DNA from: Phytophthora colocasiae
Taxonomy: Eukaryota; Oomycota; Peronosporomycetes; Peronosporales; Peronosporaceae
Assembly (NCBI GenBank): GCA_018806915.1
Contig: JAGKQI010000058.1
Span: forward strand, 372,001-436,000
Length of the DNA stretch: 64,000 nt
Direction of reading: 5' to 3'
In this document: in pieces, positions 57,909 to 64,000 of the stretch
How positions within the stretch are numbered: position 1 is the stretch's first letter
Layout: each line of letters opens with the position of its first letter
Program-made: the position numbers and the translations under genes
The notes under the pieces: generated by a model
The model's input: the letters and a program-made list of their open reading frames with translations, nothing else
Database searches by the model: none
Told to the model about the DNA's origin: nothing

Positions 57909-60900
57909 ATGAACAACCCTCCGTACCAGCCGTACGGCGGCCCGCCGCAGCAGAATATGCAGCAACAGCAACAACAGCAGGCCACACAACCACAGCCGCA
58001 GCGCGCCGGTGCCTTCCGGCCCTTCAACCCGGCGCAGGTGAACGCTCCGCTTTCGGGCAGTGGCGGTCCTGCCTTCGCTCGCAGCGCCAGCAGTGGCCCA
58101 CCTTCCACCGGCAGCCTCAATGCGCCACCCCCGCAGCAAATGGGTGCTGCCCCGCGTGGATTCGCACCGCCTAATCGCAGTTTCTCGTCTGGTCCGGCCA
58201 GCCAGCCCACAGCTCCGCCCCTACAGCAGTTCGGTGGAAATTCGGCACCCATGAGCGGCCCTGGATACGGCCCGCCTCGAGGTGGCATGCCAAACGCACC
58301 GCAACAACCGCAGATGATGCGCGGTCCGCCTCCCATGGGCCAGGGAATGCACTCATCGGGTCCTCCGCCGCCGGGAGCGGGACCGCCCAACGCTAATGGA
58401 CTCACGCAGCAGTTCTCCAACATGGGACTGAATAATGGACCACCTGGTCCTGGTCAAGCCGGACCACCAAGAGGCCCGCCGATGGGTGGAGCTCCCCCTC
58501 CACCTATGGGCGGAGTTATGCCGCCTCCTGCTCCTGGTGCGATGAACCAGCCACCCCCACAGCAACCGATGATGAACCAGCAACAGCCTAAGGCGTACAA
58601 CAGCAACCTCCCGAGCGGGAACTTCCAGCAGCCCGACATGATGAACGGTGCGTCATTTCTGGAGGATATTCAAATGGATACGGGAGATTTCTAATTTTTA
58701 TGATGTTTGTGTGCAGAGGGATATGGAGGCCAGCCGGGTTTCCAGGGCCAGCAGGCGCAGCAGGCGTCACCGATGACAGAGGAAATGATGGCAGCACAGT
58801 GCGACCCGCGGTTCATGCGACTGACGGTGAACTCGTTGCCACACTCACTCGACCACGCAAACAAGTCCAAGCTCACGTACGGCCTGATTATTCGCCCGTT
58901 GGCGCCACCGGAGGAGGCAGACGATCTGGATGTGGTGAACTTCGGCCCTACGGGTGTTGTACGTTGCCGTCACTGCCGCACATACATGAATCCTTTCGTG
59001 CAGTGGGTAGATAATGGCCGCCGCTGGCGATGCAACCTCTGTGGTGTGTCTAATGACGTCGCCAGTTCGTACTTCTGTCACTTGGGTGCCAACCAGCAGC
59101 GCCAGGACCGCGATGAACGCCCAGAGCTCAACTCTGGCAGTGTGGAAATTATTGCTCCTTCGGAGTACATGATGCGCCCCCCTCAGCCTCCCTGCTACGT
59201 GTTTGTTATCGATGTTTCAGCTACTGCTGTGGCCTCAGGCTCGGTTCAGATCGCGGTGGATACAATCAGGGAACAGCTTGACAATCTTCCAGGTGCTCCT
59301 CGTACCCGTGTGGGTTTCCTGACATACGACAGCTCGATCCACTTCTACAACTTGAAGGTTCGTGCTGCTTGTTTCTTCTCTCCTAGTATTATCCTCATAA
59401 TGACACATTCTTTTGGTTACAGTCGACACTGAAGGCCCCACAAATGATGGTGGTTGCTGATCTGGATGAGCTCTTTATTCCCATCCCCGACGAATTGCTT
59501 GTAAACCTGAGTGACTCTCGTAAAATGGTCGAAATGCTGCTTGAAACGTTGCCGGCTATTCACCAGAATGCTCGTTCTGCCGAAACTGCACTGGGACCGG
59601 CAATCCGCGTCGCTTTCAAGCTCATGGTACGTACCGACTCGAGGTTACTGAACGACATACGACGTGCTGACGTATTGACGTACGTGTGAATGCTTCTGGT
59701 TTTAGTCGTCGATCGGCGGTAAAATGCTCGTTTTCCAGAACTCGTTGCCATCAACTGGAAATGGAGCGCTCCGAAACCGCGACAATCCTCGTTTGTACGG
59801 AACGGACAAGGAGCACACCTTGCTCCAACCTGTCGACACGTAAGTGTTTTTTTCCTGTGTGTGTGCAATGATCGTGTACGTTGCTGACGTTTTTCATTTT
59901 ATATTGCTGCAGGTTCTACCGTACGAATGCCATTGATTTCTGCCGCCAGCAAGTCAGCGTCGACATGTTCTTGTTTTCATCACAGTATACCGATATTGCA
60001 TCCATGGGTACGCCTTGCATGTTTTAATCTGTCGGTTTGTATTGTAAAAAATGTCCGCTAACGATTATTAATGCATGCAGGTTCGCTGTCGAAGTACTCA
60101 GCAGGCCAAGTTTACTACTACCCAGCTTTCAATGCCGAGCGGGATGGCGAGAAATTTAGCAAGGAACTGGCACACTGCCTTGTTCGAGAGACCGCGTGGG
60201 AGGCCGTGATGCGTGTGCGCTGTACAAAGGGAATGCGTCTCGCAAACTTTTACGGCAATTTCTTCCTACGTGGCCCAGACCTCCTCGCTCTCCCGACGTG
60301 CAACGCAGATTCGACCTTTGCCGTGGAAATTATGCATAGCGACGCCCTTTTGACGTCCTCGACGATCTCCGTGCAGGCTGGCTTGCTTTACACGAACTCA
60401 GGTGGCGAGCGCCGTATTCGTGTGCACACCGTGTGCATTCCTGTTACCAAGCGTACGTCAGTGCACTTGACAACCCATGCTATGACTCACTCATTTGACG
60501 CTTGTTATTGTAGTTTTCGCGGAGCTTTTCCGCCAGGTGGACCAGGATGCTTTGTGCAATATTATGGCTAAGAATGCGCTGGAAGTTGCCCTCAAGACAG
60601 GTTTGGACAGTGGCCGCACCCGACTGCAGACGCAGTGCGCAGATATCGTTCGCGCCTACCGCAACTCTGGAGCTTACGGCGCTAAACAACCATCCGGATA
60701 CCAGCTGCATCTTCCGGAGTCTTTGCAGCTTCTGCCTCTATACATCGTATGCCCACACTGCTAGCGTATGGTGCTCCTTGTTCTAGTGTAACTGACCTTG
60801 CCTAATGCGTGTACAGATGTCTCTATTGAAAAACTCGACGCTTCGTGGTGGTACCGATCTCAATGTGGACGAACGTGCTTTCCTGCAGTATGAGGTACGC

Positions 60901-61621
60901 CTGACTGCAAGTGTACGTTTAATGAATTACTAAAACTGTACCCGTGTACCCTTTGCAGCTGAACAACATGCCTGTCGAGTTGTCACGAGTGTTTATTTAC
61001 CCGCGGATGTTCGCTCTGCACAACATGCCTCCGGAGGTGGGTCTGCCTGCCTCAGAAGACCAAGCTACTGAAGATGCAGACGGTGCCGCAAGCCCCAATT
61101 CCACCATCGTGTTGCCTCCCGTCATCAACCTTTCGATCGAGCGTCTCCAGTGCGATGGGGTTTTCTTGCTGGATGACACGCTGAACCTGTACTTGTGGGT
61201 GGGCCGTTCAGCTCCCCCCGAGCTCTTGGAGAGTCTGTTTGGTGTTCCTTCCATGGAGGGCGTGGACTGCAGTCAGGTGAGATGCGGTTGTCTGTCTGCT
61301 CAGTAATGAGTATTCTTTTAACTGGCAGGTAGGTGATAAATTACTTACTCTTTGGGGTGTTTGTTTTGGTGGCAGTTGAAGCTTCTGGCCCCGCACGATG
61401 ACACAAGCAACCGCGTGGATGCTATCTTGACGGCGATCCGTGAGGAGCGATTGCCGCACCAAAACGTGGTGATCATGCGGGAGGGCGACCCGGCCGAGGG
61501 CCGCTTCTTCTGGAAGCTAGTAGAAGACCGGGCCAGTTTCCCCGGTGGCTCGTACTCATACTCGGAATACCTGGGCCAGATCAGCCGCATGAGCCTCTCA
61601 GGTGGCACTGGTGGGAGATAA
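57909..61621 (+). CDS. SEC24: COPII coat cargo adaptor SEC24
   Basis: Ten exons give 1019 residues: 57909-58647, 58717-59357, 59423-59626, 59706-59839, 59913-60007, 60081-60452, 60514-60746, 60817-60894, 60959-61276 and 61376-61621. The first exon is a Pro/Gln/Gly/Met-rich disordered tail with a poly-Q run. Exon 2 has [15 protein letters not shown], the zinc finger [14 protein letters not shown]...CNLC and the start of the trunk ([16 protein letters not shown]). Later exons carry trunk, beta-sandwich, helical ([20 protein letters not shown]) and gelsolin-like parts ([17 protein letters not shown]). SEC24 pairs with SEC23 on ER exit sites and picks cargo by signal motifs. Introns are 65-100 nt, all GT-AG. 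The intron count contrasts with the intronless neighbours. Confidence 0.95.
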
Positions 61622-62591
61622 ACGCCAAAAATTGTGTACCGCTGCCATGTTCACAACGAGTTGCTCTCAAAGAGCGCACTGCTTACATTTACTGAGATAG
61701 ACCTCGCGAATAGGAAATGGGATGAGTTCCTTTTTAGATACACACACATGTGGCATGTTTGAGGGCAGTGAAGCAATCGGTGAGCGCGTTTTCACGTGGT
61801 TAACTGTGTATCTATACTCAAAAATGGACCGTATCCACCCCAGAAGTGGACGGTCCACTATTTGGGCTCCTACAGGTCCTCGTGCGTTCGCATCCGTTGG
61901 AATGGATGGCTCCCCCTGCATGGGCGACATGGCGGCTTTAGTGAAGCATGATGCCAAACAAAGTGCAGCTCTCCCAGTTGGATGGCAAAATCGACATGTG
62001 ATGTCCGTTTACCCAGCACTTGAAGCGCTGTAATGGTCCGCCATGGGGTTTCTTGACTTGAGTTTTCTTGCGTCGACTCTGCTGTTGCCGTACATCTTGT
62101 ACACAACCAATTTCTAGTTAATCGGATGCCAGCAAACCGCATACTACTATTGTAGTATTGAGGACGCTATCACATCCGCAATCTAAAGGTTAAAACTCTG
62201 CCTAACGTGACGATACCAATTGAATCAGCATTACTATCCGCCTTGTCTTCAGTGTGACGCTGCACGCTGCAACTTCACCATGGATACATCGTCACTGTGC
62301 GATGCAGACAATCGGCATCTGGATAAGCTTTCGCCCTGTACGATGCAGACACTCGACCAGCGTAGCACTCTGAAAGGCCCGAACTGTCCATGGTTACACA
62401 TGGTGACAGCCTTATGGCCTCCATAGCACGCGACTGGACTTTCTCGGACGTCCGGATCGCTCCATGGCTCACGGTTTGGACCGGGTGTTGATCTCCGCGG
62501 TGTAGAGCACCAAGAGAGAGAGACTGGATCATTTGGTGAAAATCGAACTCAGGCGCAACTTGGTTCCTCGCTGAGGAGTTGGCAATTCACA
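61622..62591. other. Spacer between SEC24 and PH-like paralogue 3
   Basis: About 970 bases without a supported gene. Short frames on both strands lack domains. The first 100 bases are the SEC24 3' flank. No RNA gene or clear repeat is seen. Confidence 0.4.
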
Positions 62592-63398
62592 ATGGACTGC
62601 CCGCCTACCAAGTACTCAATGCAACAGTTCTTCGTGGCCGGGTCTAGGGAGAGCCTGGGACTGCGACGAACGCGCGCGACGTTCATGGATCTGCCGCTCT
62701 CGCCGCGTATTATGGAAGAATCGCAGCGCCGTGGCGAGACCTTCTGCTGCGTCCCGTCGACGTCGACCTCCCCGCGTGACGTTCGCCAGTCGCGCGCCTC
62801 GTTCCTGTCGTCGGTATCCACCGCTTCATCCTCTCGGATCTCGTCTCCACTGCCACAGGACATCCGTATTCAGGGTTGGATGTACTGGGCCCGTCGAGAG
62901 GACAGCGACGCGCTCGAAGCTGAACGGTACACGAAAGTGTACGCCGTGCTGCGCAACGAGTTCCTGTTGCTCTACCGCAACGACCAACGTCCATCCAGAC
63001 AGGTTCGGCCTCAGCCGTTGGTGCAAATCGCGGTGGCAAGCTCTTGGCGCGCTGTGGACGGTGTCCTGCACGTGGAGGACCCGTACGGCGAGGAAATGGA
63101 GCTGCATCTGTACGAACGCCAGGACTACGACACTTGTCGATTGTGGGGCGACGCGCTCGAACAGGCTTCGGAGCTCACCCACTCGCACTTCTCCAACTTT
63201 GACGTCAAGGTTGAAGATTTATCTCGTGGCAGTGTCTACCGCGGCACGCTCCACGACTTCCGGTTGGGGCGTGAAAGCTCTGTCCGGCGCTCGGTAACGC
63301 AGATGAAGAAGTTTAAAAGCTGGAATTCGCTGCGGAAGTTAATCCCGACGCGGCTTTCAAGTCGCATTAAATACTCCCGATCATCGTCCCCGAACTGA
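62592..63398 (+). CDS. PH-like domain protein, paralogue 3
   Basis: A single exon of 268 residues from MDCPPTKYSMQQFF. A Ser/Arg-rich N-terminus of about 90 residues precedes the PH-like unit: IQGWMYWARREDS, TKVYAVLRNEFLLLYRN, LVQIAVASSWRAV, DPYGEEMELHLYERQ and the helix LWGDALEQASELTHS. A further conserved strand, SVYRGTLHDFR, corresponds to AYRGSLVTYR and VYTGTLVIYN in the other two copies. The basic tail (KLIPTRLSSRIKYSRS) could touch membranes. Together the three genes are a dispersed family with unrelated genes in between. Confidence 0.75.
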   Translation: MDCPPTKYSMQQFFVAGSRESLGLRRTRATFMDLPLSPRIMEESQRRGETFCCVPSTSTSPRDVRQSRASFLSSVSTASSSRISSPLPQDIRIQGWMYWARREDSDALEAERYTKVYAVLRNEFLLLYRNDQRPSRQVRPQPLVQIAVASSWRAVDGVLHVEDPYGEEMELHLYERQDYDTCRLWGDALEQASELTHSHFSNFDVKVEDLSRGSVYRGTLHDFRLGRESSVRRSVTQMKKFKSWNSLRKLIPTRLSSRIKYSRSSSPN

Positions 63399-63483
63399 AA
63401 GGAGTACTCCTATTTATCAAACAACGTCTACCATTCCGTCGGAAGAGTGCATTGGCGTTGACTTGTAAATATATTTTCTTTCT

Positions 63484-64000
63484 TTACATGACTGTGCACT
63501 CACTTTTCCTCGGTTTCTCTATTCGCTTTGGCACAGTTTGAATTCTAGAGTCACCAGCCAGAGCCGGATACGTCGTTATTCGACTCATCGTTGCTGTCGC
63601 CAATGAACCTTCGGCCCGGACGCTGCTTTGGCTACCGTTCAAGTCGAAGTTAACAGCCAAAGCTCGATATTCTTTGGACGACAGTGCATCGGATAGCGAT
63701 TCCTGTCCTTCGAGCGGTGTGATCAATAGAGCAGCGTCTTGCGATGTATCAACTGACATGCCTTCAACTGCCACCTCCTTTGCCATTTCAGTTTGAGGCT
63801 GTCTTTTACTTGCCGTCTTAGGACGCTCACTGGGTTTGACAATAGGGGCAGGAGGCTCGTCGCTAGGTGGGTCTGACTTAGTTCGCACGGGCTCAGAGAC
63901 AGCTACAGCTGCAGACTCCTTCAGAATTTGCTGTTCGAGCTTTTCCTTCAACAATTTGTTGGTTCGTTCCAGACTTTCCAGAGCAACACGCAGGTCTGCA
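63484..64000 (-). CDS. Coiled-coil protein with CaaX box, 5' part beyond the window edge
   Basis: The minus-strand frame is open from the right edge (ALESLERTNKLLKEKLEQQ) to the stop at 63484. The visible part starts as coiled coil, then turns Pro/Ser/Lys-rich and disordered, and ends KSECTVM. C-T-V-M fits a CaaX prenylation box with Met at X, which favours farnesyl. This suggests a membrane-tethered protein. The family is not recognised from this fragment. Confidence 0.65.
   Translation of the reverse strand, partial: ADLRVALESLERTNKLLKEKLEQQILKESAAVAVSEPVRTKSDPPSDEPPAPIVKPSERPKTASKRQPQTEMAKEVAVEGMSVDTSQDAALLITPLEGQESLSDALSSKEYRALAVNFDLNGSQSSVRAEGSLATATMSRITTYPALAGDSRIQTVPKRIEKPRKSECTVM

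Noticed and set aside
57806..58423. Gly/Pro/Cys-rich minus-strand frame of 205 residues
   Set aside because: Antisense of the Pro/Gln-rich first exon of SEC24.
1..64000. CRISPR array, tRNA or rRNA genes
   Set aside because: No regular direct repeats with spacers and no cloverleaf or rRNA-like sequence was noticed in the spacers; a covariance-model scan would be needed to exclude tRNAs fully.

Overview
The window looks like nuclear DNA of an oomycete, most probably Phytophthora or a close relative. Genes are dense and on both strands. Introns are short (about 50-80 nt), GT-AG, often with a CTAAC/CTAAT branch site. The proteins are typically eukaryotic (TOR, XPF, SEC24, NOC3, BAF60, makorin, anoctamin), and a small oomycete-style gene family is expanded in tandem. 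There are no bacterial operons, and I saw no tRNA, rRNA or CRISPR array. Gene models were built by joining open frames at splice sites that keep phase and family similarity. Outer coordinates are firmer than inner ones.

Region by region: 1-20.3 kb is conserved housekeeping: an unrecognised gene cut by the left edge, a SWI/SNF BAF60 subunit, a tetraspanin, NOC3, an intronless 8-kb TOR kinase, a DTW-domain protein fused to zinc knuckles, NADH-cytochrome b5 reductase and XPF. From 20.4 to 35 kb lies an array of PAP2-type lipid phosphate phosphatase (LPP) genes. Three copies look intact (21774-23049, 27397-28589, 29204-30581), three are disabled (20385-21392, 26025-27287, 33876-34923) and one is a 3' fragment (33512-33685). 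The array is interrupted by a decayed Fanzor (eukaryotic TnpB-like) element at 23.6-25.6 kb, a makorin E3 ligase and a leucine-rich-repeat protein. A Mutator-like element with one frameshift follows at 35.8-37.7 kb.

38.6-50.6 kb holds a nine-exon ZFC3H1-like RNA-decay adaptor whose C-terminus carries leucine-rich repeats, a SMI1/KNR4-domain protein, a RING-plus-Kelch protein and an anoctamin. 51.7-63.4 kb holds three PH-like paralogues spaced around a pair of S28 serine carboxypeptidases (one intact, one dead but partly overwritten by gene conversion) and a ten-exon SEC24. The right edge cuts a coiled-coil protein that ends in a CaaX box.

The most interesting signals are two identical-architecture 22-nt palindromic scars in unrelated pseudogenes, which read like 8-bp-target DNA transposon excision footprints; the Fanzor remnant with a perfect 47-bp inverted repeat at its start codon and stem-loops downstream; the ZFC3H1-LRR, DTW-zinc-knuckle and RING-Kelch architectures; and the birth-and-death LPP array.
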